Source: CBDDGJ01 sp965199285
Lineage (GTDB): Bacteria; Pseudomonadota; Alphaproteobacteria; RS24
Assembly: GCA_965199285.1 (NCBI GenBank)
Contig: OZ240687.1
Location: 558,001-622,000 of the forward strand
Reading direction: 5' to 3'
DNA length: 64,000 nt
Shown here: one piece after another, positions 53,126 to 62,300 of the stretch
Numbering within the stretch: the first letter of the stretch is position 1
How the letters are laid out: each line of letters starts with the position of its first letter
The notes under the pieces: model-generated
Database searches by the model: none
Told to the model about the DNA's origin: nothing
Seen by the model: only the letters and a program-made list of their open reading frames with translations
Translations under genes and position numbers: made by a program

Positions 53126-53626
53126 TCACCAACGCCTACATTCTTCTCTCTCCGCATAGTGATCGAATATATCGCAATTTTTACCGTCGGATCCAACAGC
53201 CACTAGAAAAAACCATCCCACAATTGACAGGGCAGCCACCACAACACTAAATAGCCATCGTAATGGATATTCTATCCCGAATAAAAAATGTTTCATAAAA
53301 AAATAAATAATAACCAAGGGTAAAGTAAAACCATTTACGTAAAATGCAAATTTAAGCATTTCAAAAATATCTATTTCCAAAAAATGGGGGTCTCCATCGG
53401 GATATTTCTGCATATATTCAGTTACACTTATATAATTACTAAAAAGGAATAAGAGAAAAAGTATCAGAAGATTTACCACGCCAAATACAATGATGATATT
53501 TTCCCAAAAATTCTTTCGGAAAAACAAACAAATCAAGCCAATCTCAATCAGTGGAATAAACAACAGATTTCTGTAACCAAAATTCCACCGCACGAACTCG
53601 GCTAGACTTATTAAAGCATCATCCAT
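53126..53626 (-). CDS. Integral membrane protein, unknown
   Basis: 166 residues with about four hydrophobic helices (LLFIPLIEIGLICLFF, IIIVFGVVNLLILFLLFLF, FTLPLVIIYFFMKHFLFG, LFSVVVAALSIVGWFFLVAV) and a Cys-containing polar tail (CDIFDHYAEREECRRW). No family recognised. ATG 53626 follows GGGGAG at a slightly long distance. It is co-directional with the frameshifted gene and could be its partner, since the spacing is only 35 bp. Confidence 0.5.
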   Translation of the reverse strand: MDDALISLAEFVRWNFGYRNLLFIPLIEIGLICLFFRKNFWENIIIVFGVVNLLILFLLFLFSNYISVTEYMQKYPDGDPHFLEIDIFEMLKFAFYVNGFTLPLVIIYFFMKHFLFGIEYPLRWLFSVVVAALSIVGWFFLVAVGSDGKNCDIFDHYAEREECRRW

Positions 53627-54083
53627 TTATCGATACACTCCCCACAATCTTCCTCCCCTTTCGTTTTATTTTGAATAGAAACTTTAATTACCACAACACA
53701 CACCTGTCAACAGCTTGACGTTATCAAGTCTCACTTATCCATAAAAGTCGATACAATGACAATATTGTGACGATTTCATGACTTTTTGAGGGGCATGTCA
53801 ATAATATTACTTAAACAAAGTAGTGGTTGCTTAATATAGAATCTCTTTATACTAGAAATGACAAAGAACCACACTCATTGCGCGCATTGGGACAAAAATA
53901 CGAGCAGCTCTTCTTTCTATCTTTCCTTTGCCAGCCATAATTCTCAATTGATCCTAAAAAAAACTTGACAATCTAAGAGTCAGGGGGGCTTCGCCATTAA
54001 ATGGCGAAGCCCCCCTAAGTCAGGGGTTATAGATCGAAAATAGCGGTGACGCTAAAAATCTTAATAACAAAAAGGAACCAAAA
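53627..54083. other. Gene-free stretch upstream of the RhiA-like triplet
   Basis: 457 bp, AT-rich, no convincing open frame or RNA gene. The only strong structure is the perfect inverted repeat at 53982-54016. The promoter of the first RhiA-like gene must lie here. Confidence 0.5.
53982..54016. repeat. Perfect 17-bp inverted repeat (REP-like hairpin)
   Basis: Left arm AGGGGGGCTTCGCCATT (53982-53998) and its exact reverse complement (54000-54016) around a single A. It is framed by direct repeats of AGTCAGGGG at 53978-53986 and 54018-54026. No T-run follows, so it is not a standard terminator. It lies 68 bp upstream of the first RhiA-like gene. Confidence 0.9.
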
Positions 54084-54683
54084 ATGAGTACAAATTACAA
54101 ACTTACAGTCAATTTAGAGGCTACCATTACTGGTGATATCTGTATCTTTCAAGGGTTACCAGACACCAATGTATCAAATGTCCTAACCCTTGCATGGCTC
54201 TCTAAACGTGCCCACCCTGGTACAAAAGTCGAGTTTAATTGGAACACTGAATATAATTTTAACTGGGGTGTAAACGGTCGTATTGGAAGCAAAGCAACAT
54301 TTGTCGCTTCCCAAGTGGTTCCGGCAAATTTCGATACACAAGACCAAATTAGCTTTGATCATAAAGATGGTGCCTACTATTTTTTCGACCAGACGCAAAG
54401 TCTAACAACAGAAGAAAATTTATCTATTGTACAAGGCAGCAACGTTCGATCAAATCAAGCATATGTTGGTATCGGTATGTCTGGAGCAGGAGGTTTTGTG
54501 GTGCCATCGCAGCCTAATATGAAAGTTATCTTCAAGCCGAAACCTACTTATTATCTTGTGTTTGGGAACTTTACTCAAGGACAAGTTGTTGATGTTGCAC
54601 AACTAACAAACCCCTGCGAAGTCATGTTTTATGGAACAACGGAAAAAACGATGACTCTTAACAGTAATAATAATTGGAGCTAA
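54084..54683 (+). CDS. RhiA-like protein, copy 1 of 3
   Basis: 199 residues, preceded by AAAAAGGAACC. Strand-rich, without signal peptide or membrane segment. Shared landmarks: LTLAWLSKRAHPGTKVEF near residue 35, YNFNWG near 58, SQVVPA, DHKDGAYYFF, VGIGMSGAGGFVVPSQPNMK near 130 and YYLVFGNFTQGQVVDV. The pattern is what I remember of proteins annotated as RhiA (rhizosphere-expressed protein), but I cannot verify this, and the role of that family is poorly known. This first copy is the most divergent of the three. Confidence 0.6.
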   Translation: MSTNYKLTVNLEATITGDICIFQGLPDTNVSNVLTLAWLSKRAHPGTKVEFNWNTEYNFNWGVNGRIGSKATFVASQVVPANFDTQDQISFDHKDGAYYFFDQTQSLTTEENLSIVQGSNVRSNQAYVGIGMSGAGGFVVPSQPNMKVIFKPKPTYYLVFGNFTQGQVVDVAQLTNPCEVMFYGTTEKTMTLNSNNNWS

Positions 54684-54768
54684 AGCCGAATTGAAAACGT
54701 AACTTACTTCATCAATTAGAAATAATCTTAATAAATTTAACCTCTACAACAAAGAAAAGGAAACTAAA

Positions 54769-55368
54769 ATGAGTACAAATTATAAACTAACAGTCGATGT
54801 AGATTCTACCATTACCGGTGATGTCTGTATCTTCCAAGAAGCTCCAAACACCAATGTATCAAGAGTTCTAACCCTTGCATGGCTCTCTAAACGTGCCCAC
54901 CCTGGTACAAAAGTCGAGTTTGATTGGACGATTGACTATAATTTTAACTGGGGCGTAAGTGGTAATATCAATAATAAGGCACATTTCTCAGCTTCGCAAG
55001 TGGTACCAGCCGATCTTAAAGTCAATAATCACATTAACTTTGATTACAAAGATGGTGCTTACGACTTCTATGGCCAGAGACAAAATACGTCAGCGGAAGA
55101 TAATTTATCTATTCAGCAAGGTGGTAGCGTTCGATCAGATGATGCATATGTTGGTATCGGCATGTCTGGAGCGGGAAGCTTTGTAGTGCCATCACAGCCA
55201 AATATGAAAATTATCTTTAAACCGAAACCCGCTTACTATCTTGTGTTTGGAGATTTTACCCAAGGGCAAGTTGTTGATATAACTGAATTAACCAGCGTCT
55301 ATAAAGTTGTGTTTAATGGAACAACGGAAAAATCAGTAACACTAACGTCAAGTAACACCTGGAAATAA
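54769..55368 (+). CDS. RhiA-like protein, copy 2 of 3
   Basis: 199 residues. Its first 62 residues, MSTNYKLTVDVDSTITGDVC through YNFNWG, are identical to copy 3, the middle differs (about residues 63-120), and the last third is again almost identical. Preceded by AAAAGGAAACT. Soluble, beta-rich, no signal peptide. The identical ends with a variable middle suggest recent duplication with gene conversion, or selection for change in the central part. Confidence 0.6.
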   Translation: MSTNYKLTVDVDSTITGDVCIFQEAPNTNVSRVLTLAWLSKRAHPGTKVEFDWTIDYNFNWGVSGNINNKAHFSASQVVPADLKVNNHINFDYKDGAYDFYGQRQNTSAEDNLSIQQGGSVRSDDAYVGIGMSGAGSFVVPSQPNMKIIFKPKPAYYLVFGDFTQGQVVDITELTSVYKVVFNGTTEKSVTLTSSNTWK

Positions 55369-55460
55369 GGAAGAAAGTGACATTCTGAAAGACATAAACC
55401 ATCAGAATGCCTCTCATCCACATAATTTAACAAGCAACTAACTAAATAAAGGAAACTAAA

Positions 55461-56060
55461 ATGAGTACAAATTATAAACTAACAGTCGATGTAGATTCTA
55501 CCATTACCGGTGATGTCTGTATCTTTCAAGAAGCTCCAAACACCAATGTGTCAAGAGTTCTAACCCTTGCATGGCTCTCTAAGCGTGCCCACCCTGGTAC
55601 AAAAGTCGAGTTTGATTGGACGATTGACTATAATTTTAACTGGGGCAGAGTAGGTGATTTTGAAGATAGAGCACAGTTCAAATCTTCACAAGTGGTACCA
55701 GCCGATCTTAAAGTCAGCAATCAAATTAGCTTTGATTACCAAGATGGTGCTTACAACTTCTATGATCAGAAGCAAAACGCAGCAACGGAAGATAATTTAT
55801 ATATCCAGCAAGGCGGTAACGTTCAATCAAATCAAGCATATGTCGGTATCGGCATGTCTGGAGCGGGAAGCTTTGTAGTACCATCGCAACCCAATATGAA
55901 GATTATCTTTAAACCGAAACCTACCTACTATCTTGTGTTTGGAGATTTTACCCAAGGACAACTCGTCGACATAACTGAATTAACCAGCGTTTATAAAGTT
56001 GTGTTTAATGGAACAACGGAAAGATCAGTAACGCTTACCGGGAATAATACCTGGAAATAA
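55461..56060 (+). CDS. RhiA-like protein, copy 3 of 3
   Basis: 199 residues, last of the tandem set, preceded by AAAGGAAACT. N-terminal 62 residues identical to copy 2; the middle (RVGDFEDRAQFKSSQ onward) is its own; the C-terminal third (VGIGMSGAGSFVVPSQPNMK and onward) is shared. The 85- and 92-bp spacers of the array hold ribosome-binding sites but no strong terminators. The array ends at the hairpin at 56091-56126. Confidence 0.6.
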   Translation: MSTNYKLTVDVDSTITGDVCIFQEAPNTNVSRVLTLAWLSKRAHPGTKVEFDWTIDYNFNWGRVGDFEDRAQFKSSQVVPADLKVSNQISFDYQDGAYNFYDQKQNAATEDNLYIQQGGNVQSNQAYVGIGMSGAGSFVVPSQPNMKIIFKPKPTYYLVFGDFTQGQLVDITELTSVYKVVFNGTTERSVTLTGNNTWK

Positions 56061-56090
56061 TAAAAAAAAGAAATAAGCTTTCTTTCCCCA

Positions 56091-56126
56091 GGCGCCCGCT
56101 ATTTTCAAAGAAAATATGCGGGCGCC
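56091..56126. terminator. Hairpin after the RhiA-like triplet
   Basis: GGCGCCCGC (56091-56099) pairs with GCGGGCGCC (56118-56126), extended inside by ATTTTC and GAAAAT around an AAA loop. It lies 30 bp after the last RhiA-like stop. No clear T-run follows, so it may act as a transcript-stabilising or weak terminator structure. Confidence 0.5.
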
Positions 56127-56295
56127 AACTTATATAGGAGATTAAGTTAATTTTATTCGGCGCTGTGATAGACGTTTTGCGCACTAACGTACTGTAATAT
56201 ATACGATATTTTGAATTTATATTTTCGAATTCCAGTCGAAAAAGGGGGTTTAATTTCCCAAATTCGTAGATGGAATATGGCCAGTTTTTTGACAA

Positions 56296-56930
56296 ATGTC
56301 AAATCGGAAAAGGACCAAAAAATTGTATAAGAAACAAAGAGAATTACGCGGGTTTAGAATTACAAAAAACAAAAATGGCAGCCTACATTATAGCTTGCAA
56401 TTTCGGCATAAAGGGCGGGCATTTTACAAAGCGATTGGCACGAGCAAAGACTATGATGAGGGTGAGGCGCGGCGGCGCGCCCATCAGATTATCGCTGACA
56501 TTAAAACAGGAACGCGTTTCGCACCTTATTTACCGCATGAGCTTTTATTTGAAAATGTGAGCGAAGATTATATTAAGCGACAGGCGCGTATCTGGAAACC
56601 AAGCACGATGAAACTTGTCCGCAAGCTATTTGATTATTATCTCATTTCCTATTTCAAGGGGCAGAATATTGCGGATATTACCCGCCAGCATGTTTTGCAA
56701 TGGCCAGAACGTTTTACAATAATATGCCGAAATGCGTGGCAAGCCTGCGGTTGCCAAAACCAGCCTTGCCTCTTTGCGTAGTCTTATGCGGGAAGCTGAA
56801 AAATATGGGATGCGTAACCCCCAAACCAATCCCTGCCATAATATCAAGCCATATAAAGAAGCAAAAAGAGAACGCTTTTTAAGTGATGCCGAATATCAAC
56901 AGCTTGGCGATATGTTTCAAGCTGGTATGT
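56296..56930 (+). pseudogene. Tyrosine integrase remnant (N-terminal part, frameshifted, truncated)
   Basis: The frame from 56296 gives an Arm/SAM-like N-terminal region (FRITKNKNGSLHYSLQFRHK, GTRFAPYLPHELLFENVSED, HVLQW near 56700). It then shifts twice, around 56712 and 56732, into the frame reading NNMPK and then MRGKPAVAKTSLASLRSLM and RERFLSDAEYQQLGDMFQA. Similarity stops there, before the catalytic R-H-R-Y domain, where the methyltransferase 3' end begins on the other strand. So the integrase is dead, and its end marks the edge of the island to the right. Confidence 0.75.
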
Positions 56931-56940
56931 TCGTCCATTA

Positions 56941-58557
56941 TCACGTTTCCTCTTCGAATAGGTCTGGTTCTTGTTTGTCTTCCTTTATTGCGGCGGGTAG
57001 GTTTTCGACATTGAGGGAATAATCATCCTTGCCCCATTCGCATTTTTTCAAGACAGCGTGGGGGATTTTTTTGAGCGTAAGATTGGGGAAGTCTTTATCT
57101 TTGGCGCGGAAGGCGGCGCAACACACCAGTAAGCTGCGGGTCTCGCCCACCGCTTCCGAAAGGGTTTGCAGCTGTGCCTGATCCAGCGTTTGGGTGGTGA
57201 CGTAAATATAATCACTTTCGGTGGCGTGACCATGTTGCCAATAATGGTCTTCGCTTGGCGCATAGGTGAAGCCCATCATTTTGCACATGGCTTCTGCCAG
57301 CATGGTGGGGTTAAATTCAGTATTAATGACGGGTCGCCCCCATTTATCTGTGCTGATAAGGCTTGGGGCAAGGCGATAATAGCGGAAGCCGCCGCCGCCT
57401 TGCCAGTTGACAGTTTTTGAGATGCCGCCTTGGTCGGTTCCGTCAATCACTTTTTGCAAGCGCGGCACGATATGCGTGTCGCAATGTTCGCCCAATTCCA
57501 CCATAATCCAGCGCCGCCCCATCTTATGAGCCACCGCTCCGGTGGTGCCAGACCCCGCAAAGGAATCGAGAACAAGGTCACCGGGGGAGGTTGCCATATG
57601 AATAATGCGCTGCAATAAACGCTCGGGTTTTGGGGTGTCAAATGAGCTATCCTCAAAGATATTTTTTATTTCTGTTTTTGCCTCGTGATTATGTCCCACA
57701 TCGTCATATAACCAAATAGTAAGTGAGGTAACACCCTGCTTTACTTCTGATAAATAATTTTTGACTGATGGAACCGCATCACCATTTTTACCAAACCATA
57801 TTTTATTTTCAGTTTCATATCTTTCAAGGGTCTCTTTACCAAATCTAGGAAAAGTCCCTACAGGTGGTGACCAAGTTACTCCATTTCTGAAGGTATAAAA
57901 AAAATCTTTATCCTTTCCGCTTTTTGCGTGAAGTGTAATCAATTTCCATGCGCCTTTCGGATCATTATCAGGATTTTTGTAACGCTTATTCATCTCTTCT
58001 GATCGAGGCAGAAGATTTGGTCTCCAAATGTCTTTGTTTTTTGCATAAATTAGAATATGGTCATGATTATCGCTTAACCATTTGGCATCATTTTGTGGTG
58101 AATATTTCTTTTGCCAAATCACATTTGACACAAAGTTTCTACGCCCAAACACTTCATCGCATAGCACTTTTAAGTAATGCGCTTCATTATCATCAATGGT
58201 AATCCAGAGCGAACCATCTTCGGATAGTAAATTTCGTAAGATTACCAGCCTATCCCGCATCAGCCCTAGCCAGATGGAATGTTCTAGCCCATCATCATAA
58301 TGCTCAAACGCCGAACCGGTATTATATGGCGGGTCGATATAGATACATTTGACCTTACCGGTATAATCCTGCTCCAGCGCTTTTAGGGCGAGTAAATTAT
58401 CGCCAAAAATCAGTTGATTGTCGAAAATATCCGTTTCGCTCACCCGCGTGGCAGCGTGGTAAGATTTTTCCGGCTCTTCCAGCAAAATGCGCGGTTCCAA
58501 CCGCGGCCGCTTTTCCTTACCAATCCACGTCAACTCCAATTTTTGCTTATTCTTCAT
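56941..58557 (-). CDS. DNA adenine/cytosine-N4 methyltransferase, type III Mod-like (copy A)
   Basis: 538 residues. Beta-class motif order: motif IV IYIDPPYNTGSAFEHYDDG near residue 73 precedes the SAM-binding motif I LVLDSFAGSGTTGAVAHKMG near residue 335. A region between them would be the target-recognition part. The N-terminal portion (DNQLIFGDNLLALKALEQDY) is typical of Mod of type III systems. The gene diverges from the helicase at 58721. Its 5' 517 bp is nearly identical to the second methyltransferase at 63478. The tail after motif I is long and ends EEDKQEPDLFEEET-like. Whether it partners the helicase is inference. Confidence 0.88.
   Translation of the reverse strand: MKNKQKLELTWIGKEKRPRLEPRILLEEPEKSYHAATRVSETDIFDNQLIFGDNLLALKALEQDYTGKVKCIYIDPPYNTGSAFEHYDDGLEHSIWLGLMRDRLVILRNLLSEDGSLWITIDDNEAHYLKVLCDEVFGRRNFVSNVIWQKKYSPQNDAKWLSDNHDHILIYAKNKDIWRPNLLPRSEEMNKRYKNPDNDPKGAWKLITLHAKSGKDKDFFYTFRNGVTWSPPVGTFPRFGKETLERYETENKIWFGKNGDAVPSVKNYLSEVKQGVTSLTIWLYDDVGHNHEAKTEIKNIFEDSSFDTPKPERLLQRIIHMATSPGDLVLDSFAGSGTTGAVAHKMGRRWIMVELGEHCDTHIVPRLQKVIDGTDQGGISKTVNWQGGGGFRYYRLAPSLISTDKWGRPVINTEFNPTMLAEAMCKMMGFTYAPSEDHYWQHGHATESDYIYVTTQTLDQAQLQTLSEAVGETRSLLVCCAAFRAKDKDFPNLTLKKIPHAVLKKCEWGKDDYSLNVENLPAAIKEDKQEPDLFEEET
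58038..58554 (-). repeat. Left arm of 517-bp inverted repeat (5' part of methyltransferase copy A)
   Basis: Reverse complement of 63484-64000. By hand count 14 mismatches in 517 positions and no indels; 9 of these fall in the last 100 or so bases, away from the start codon. The right arm is cut by the window edge, so the full repeat length is unknown. Confidence 0.9.
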
Positions 58558-58720
58558 ATTTTGGCATATCCCCTATGTGTCTCATAATAAAGATTATCAT
58601 CGCAAATAAAAAGTAAAATGTAGAGACATTGGTAAAAAGCCCCACTAAATAATGATTATATTTACTTTACACGTCATCGCATAGTTTGCTTATAGTAGGT
58701 GATGGGGAAAGAAGAATAAA
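58558..58720. promoter_or_regulatory. Divergent spacer between methyltransferase copy A and helicase
   Basis: 163 bp, AT-rich. A possible -35 (TTTACA, 58666-58671) and -10 (TATAGT, 58691-58696) for the helicase are 19 bp apart, longer than ideal. No further structure is clear. Confidence 0.3.
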
Positions 58721-61705
58721 ATGATAACACATTTTCATGCCAAATATTATGCTTATGAGTTAACCGCCAAGCGGTCTTCTACTTCGGTTGAGAGGATTGC
58801 CACCTCACTTTTTGATGCGCATGTTGATTTGAACCCTCACCAGATCGAGGCCGCCTTATTTGCGCTTCGCTCGCCGCTTTCCAAAGGCGTTATTCTGGCT
58901 GATGAGGTGGGACTTGGGAAAACGATTGAGGCAGGTATTTTGCTCTGCCAATATTGGGCAGAACACAAAAGACAATTACTTGTGATATGCCCTGCCAGCC
59001 TCCGCCGCCAATGGTCAATCGAGCTGGAAGAAAAGTTTAACCTGCCAAGCATTATTCTTGAAAACGACACTTATAAAACCCGTCGCAAAAGCAAAGATGA
59101 GCACCCGTTACAATATGAGGGGGTGGTGATTATGTCCTATCAATTTGCCAATCGCCTAAAAGATGAGATGCGCAAAGTGGCATGGGATCTGATTGTGATT
59201 GATGAAGCACATAAGCTACGCAATCTTTACCGTACTGATAATAAGATGGGCAAAAATATTCAAGCCGCGCTGGAGGGGTTTAAGAAAGTTTTACTCACGG
59301 CAACCCCCTTACAAAACTCATTAATGGAGCTATACGGCTTGGCATCGCTGATTGATGACCGTCTCTTTGGTAGCGTGGTATCTTTCCGCCACCGCTATGT
59401 CAGTAGTGACCCGCCGCTTACTGAACTCAAAGCGCGCATGAAGCCTTTTGTGCATCGTACATTGCGTTCACAAGTGTTGGAATATATCAACTACACCCGC
59501 CGCGAAGCGATTACGCAGCCCTTCACGCCAACCGAAAAAGAGCAAGAATTATATGACCGCGTATCAGACTTCCTGCTTGCGCAAGACACTTATGCCATAC
59601 CATGGGCGCAACGCAAACTTGTGGTGTTGATTATTCGCAAACTGATGGCTTCTTCCGCCTTTGCATTGGTGGGAACATTGCAAACGATTAAAACGCGCTT
59701 GGAAGATATTAAACGCACCGGCAAAGAAAAGGCGCTTAATTTACGTCGTCAGATTGGTGACAATGATATGGATGCGGATTATCTTGAAGATGCGGAGGAG
59801 GTTCCGACCCATAAAGGCCGTCCGATAGATTTTCAGAAACTGGAATATGAAATTCAACAGGTGCAGGAATTTGAAACCCTAGCACGTTCAATCAAAATAG
59901 AGTCCAAGGCTAAAGAGCTACTGAAAGCTCTTGATATCGGCTTTGCGCGGATGCAGGAATTAGGCGCAAAACGTAAGGTACTCATCTTTACCGAGTCGCG
60001 CCGCACCCAGCGCTATCTGAAAGAGTTTCTAAGCGAAAACGGATTTAAGGATAAAATCGTCACCTTTAACGGGCAGAACAATGATGAGCTGGCGCGCTCT
60101 ATCTATCGAAAATGGACGGCGCAGGAAAAAGATACAGGCCGCATCACCGGCACGCTGAATGTCGATATGCGGATGGCGCTGGTGGATTTCTTCCGTGATG
60201 AAGGTGAAATCATGATTGCCACCGAAGCCGCTGCTGAGGGGATAAATCTGCAATTTTGTTCATTATTGGTGAATTATGACCTGCCATGGAATCCACAGCG
60301 CGTGGAACAACGTATCGGACGGGTGCATCGCTATGGTCAAAAACATGATGTGGTGGTGATAAATTTTCTCAATGCAAAAAATTGGGCGGATCAGCGCATC
60401 TATCAATTACTAAAAGAGAAGTTTCAATTATTTGATGGCGTGTTTGGTGTATCTGATGAAATTTTAGGGCGGATTGAATCTGGCGTAGATTTTGAAAAAC
60501 GGATTTATGATATTTATGACACGTGCCGCAAGCCGGAAGAAATAGAACAAGCCTTTGCTGATCTGCAAACCGAGTTGGAAGCCCCCATTCAGGAGAAACT
60601 CACCGAAGCGCGGCAAATGCTGTTTGAGCATTTTGATGAAGACGTACATGGCCGCTTGAAGCTGCGCATGGAAAACACCAAAAAGCGGCTTGATGATGTC
60701 ACCCGCATGTTTTGGGAGCTTACAAAATATATTTATCTCACCCAATATAATGACAGCACGGCGCGCCATAAGCCTCACTATTATTTCAATGATGAGACGT
60801 TGATTTTTGGAACCGATGAGGAATTTATCCGCCATGGCGCGCGCCCAGAAGACCATAATGACGTACCGATTTATTATTATCTCGATATGGATGAGCCAAG
60901 CAAGGCAGAAAGGGAAGCGGAGGATAAGGCGCTTGCCAAGCGTAATCGCGCGAGAGAACGCGGCAGACCGATTGAGAACCCGCGCCAGGGAACCCCGCAC
61001 CGGCTCTCCAATATTGAAGGTGAAATTGTGCTTAGAAGCGGCAAACAGCTAGCCCCACCGCCAGCCACCATCACCTTTCATCTTTCCGCCTATCCGCACC
61101 GCATCGCTCTGCTTGAGGACTATGTCGGCAAATCTGGCTGGCTTTCCCTACACCGCCTAACTCTGGAGACTTTTGAAGAGGTAGAGCACCTGCTTTTCAT
61201 CATACATGATGAAGAAGGTACAGTGCTTGGGCAAGAAGTCGGGGAAAAGCTATTTTTATTACCCGCCACCCTCACCGATGGGCTCTATCAGGAAAACCCC
61301 TATCAGGACTATGCCGAAGCGCTGGTGACCACGCGTGCGGATGAATTGCGCAAAACCGCAGAATTAGATAATCATACTTATTTCAATGAAGAGCTAGACA
61401 AGCTCGACCATTGGGCGGAGGATTTGAAAAACGGTCTGGAGCTGGAGCTGAAAAAAATTGATAAGGATATTCGCGAGCTTGACCGCCAATCCAAACAAAT
61501 GCTGAGCTTGCAAGAGAAGCTGGAGTTTCAAAAGCAGAAAGCCGCGCTTGAAAAACGTCGCAACAAAAAGCGGCACGAGCTTTATAATTCACAAGATGAG
61601 ATTGACAAAAAACGCGACACGCTTATCGAACAGATTGAAAAACAAATGCGCGATACGCGCTTTACAACCGAAGAGCTATTTCGCGTGCAATGGAGCTTGA
61701 GATAA
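58721..61705 (+). CDS. SNF2-family helicase with long C-terminal coiled-coil region
   Basis: 994 residues. Motifs: Walker A ILADEVGLGKTIEAGILL, motif II LIVIDEAHKLRN, motif III LLTATPLQNS, C-terminal RecA-like domain with KVLIFTESRRTQRYLKEF, ATEAAAEGINLQF and PWNPQRVEQRIGRVHRYGQ. A Glu/Lys/Arg-rich helical region (about residues 620-990) follows. These RapA/SNF2-like motors appear in several defence systems beside a methyltransferase, such as DISARM, but the DrmA/DrmB partners are not visible here. It is followed after one base by the DUF3800 gene and is probably co-transcribed with it. Confidence 0.88.
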   Translation: MITHFHAKYYAYELTAKRSSTSVERIATSLFDAHVDLNPHQIEAALFALRSPLSKGVILADEVGLGKTIEAGILLCQYWAEHKRQLLVICPASLRRQWSIELEEKFNLPSIILENDTYKTRRKSKDEHPLQYEGVVIMSYQFANRLKDEMRKVAWDLIVIDEAHKLRNLYRTDNKMGKNIQAALEGFKKVLLTATPLQNSLMELYGLASLIDDRLFGSVVSFRHRYVSSDPPLTELKARMKPFVHRTLRSQVLEYINYTRREAITQPFTPTEKEQELYDRVSDFLLAQDTYAIPWAQRKLVVLIIRKLMASSAFALVGTLQTIKTRLEDIKRTGKEKALNLRRQIGDNDMDADYLEDAEEVPTHKGRPIDFQKLEYEIQQVQEFETLARSIKIESKAKELLKALDIGFARMQELGAKRKVLIFTESRRTQRYLKEFLSENGFKDKIVTFNGQNNDELARSIYRKWTAQEKDTGRITGTLNVDMRMALVDFFRDEGEIMIATEAAAEGINLQFCSLLVNYDLPWNPQRVEQRIGRVHRYGQKHDVVVINFLNAKNWADQRIYQLLKEKFQLFDGVFGVSDEILGRIESGVDFEKRIYDIYDTCRKPEEIEQAFADLQTELEAPIQEKLTEARQMLFEHFDEDVHGRLKLRMENTKKRLDDVTRMFWELTKYIYLTQYNDSTARHKPHYYFNDETLIFGTDEEFIRHGARPEDHNDVPIYYYLDMDEPSKAEREAEDKALAKRNRARERGRPIENPRQGTPHRLSNIEGEIVLRSGKQLAPPPATITFHLSAYPHRIALLEDYVGKSGWLSLHRLTLETFEEVEHLLFIIHDEEGTVLGQEVGEKLFLLPATLTDGLYQENPYQDYAEALVTTRADELRKTAELDNHTYFNEELDKLDHWAEDLKNGLELELKKIDKDIRELDRQSKQMLSLQEKLEFQKQKAALEKRRNKKRHELYNSQDEIDKKRDTLIEQIEKQMRDTRFTTEELFRVQWSLR

Positions 61706-61706
61706 A

Positions 61707-62300
61707 ATGCTGGTGTTTATAGATGAAAGCGGTGATCCGGGCATAAACAGCAAGACAACATCTCATCTTGTAATAACGCTGGTTATTTTTGATGATGTGC
61801 AGACCGCACAAAAATTGGATGAGGCAATAACGCAACTTCACATAACCACCAATCATAAGCCAGAATTCAAATTTTCAAATTGTTCATCATTTGTGCGGGA
61901 TTTATTTTTTCAGGAAATACAAAAATACCAATTTCGGATTAAAGCCATTGTGGTGGATAAGAAAAAAATTTATAGCCACCATTTAAGGAATAATCCGAAA
62001 CGATTATACAATTATTCTCTTAAAAAAATCATTACCCGCAGCAACCTACAAAACGCCAAAATAAGGCTCGACGGCAGTGGGAGTAAACAATTTGAACAAG
62101 CCTTGAGAACATATATTCGTCAAGGGCATTCCGGAATTGTAGAAAATTTTCAGCTGAAAGATTCTAAAAAAGATAATCTTATCCAGCTTGCGGATATGGT
62201 TGCTGGTGCGATAGCGCGTTCCTATACCAACAAGAAAGATGCACAGAGATGGAAAGAAATGTTAATTTTGAAAACAGGCGATATATGGAAGTTCAAATAA
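61707..62300 (+). CDS. DUF3800 domain protein
   Basis: 197 residues. The start MLVFIDESGDPGINS has the conserved DESGD, and NLIQLADMVAGAIARSY is the family's second acidic motif. The layout suggests an RNase H-like fold, so nuclease activity is thinkable, but the role of the family is unproven. It starts one base after the helicase stop, so the two are surely co-translated. Frequent next to restriction and abortive infection genes. Confidence 0.87.
   Translation: MLVFIDESGDPGINSKTTSHLVITLVIFDDVQTAQKLDEAITQLHITTNHKPEFKFSNCSSFVRDLFFQEIQKYQFRIKAIVVDKKKIYSHHLRNNPKRLYNYSLKKIITRSNLQNAKIRLDGSGSKQFEQALRTYIRQGHSGIVENFQLKDSKKDNLIQLADMVAGAIARSYTNKKDAQRWKEMLILKTGDIWKFK

Noticed and set aside
56091..56126. 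Classical Rho-independent terminator
   Set aside because: The stem is strong but no T-run follows in either direction, so termination is only a possibility.
56732..57022. Separate gene starting MRGKPAVAKTSL
   Set aside because: It is the continuation of the frameshifted integrase and then reads into the 3' end of the methyltransferase on the other strand.
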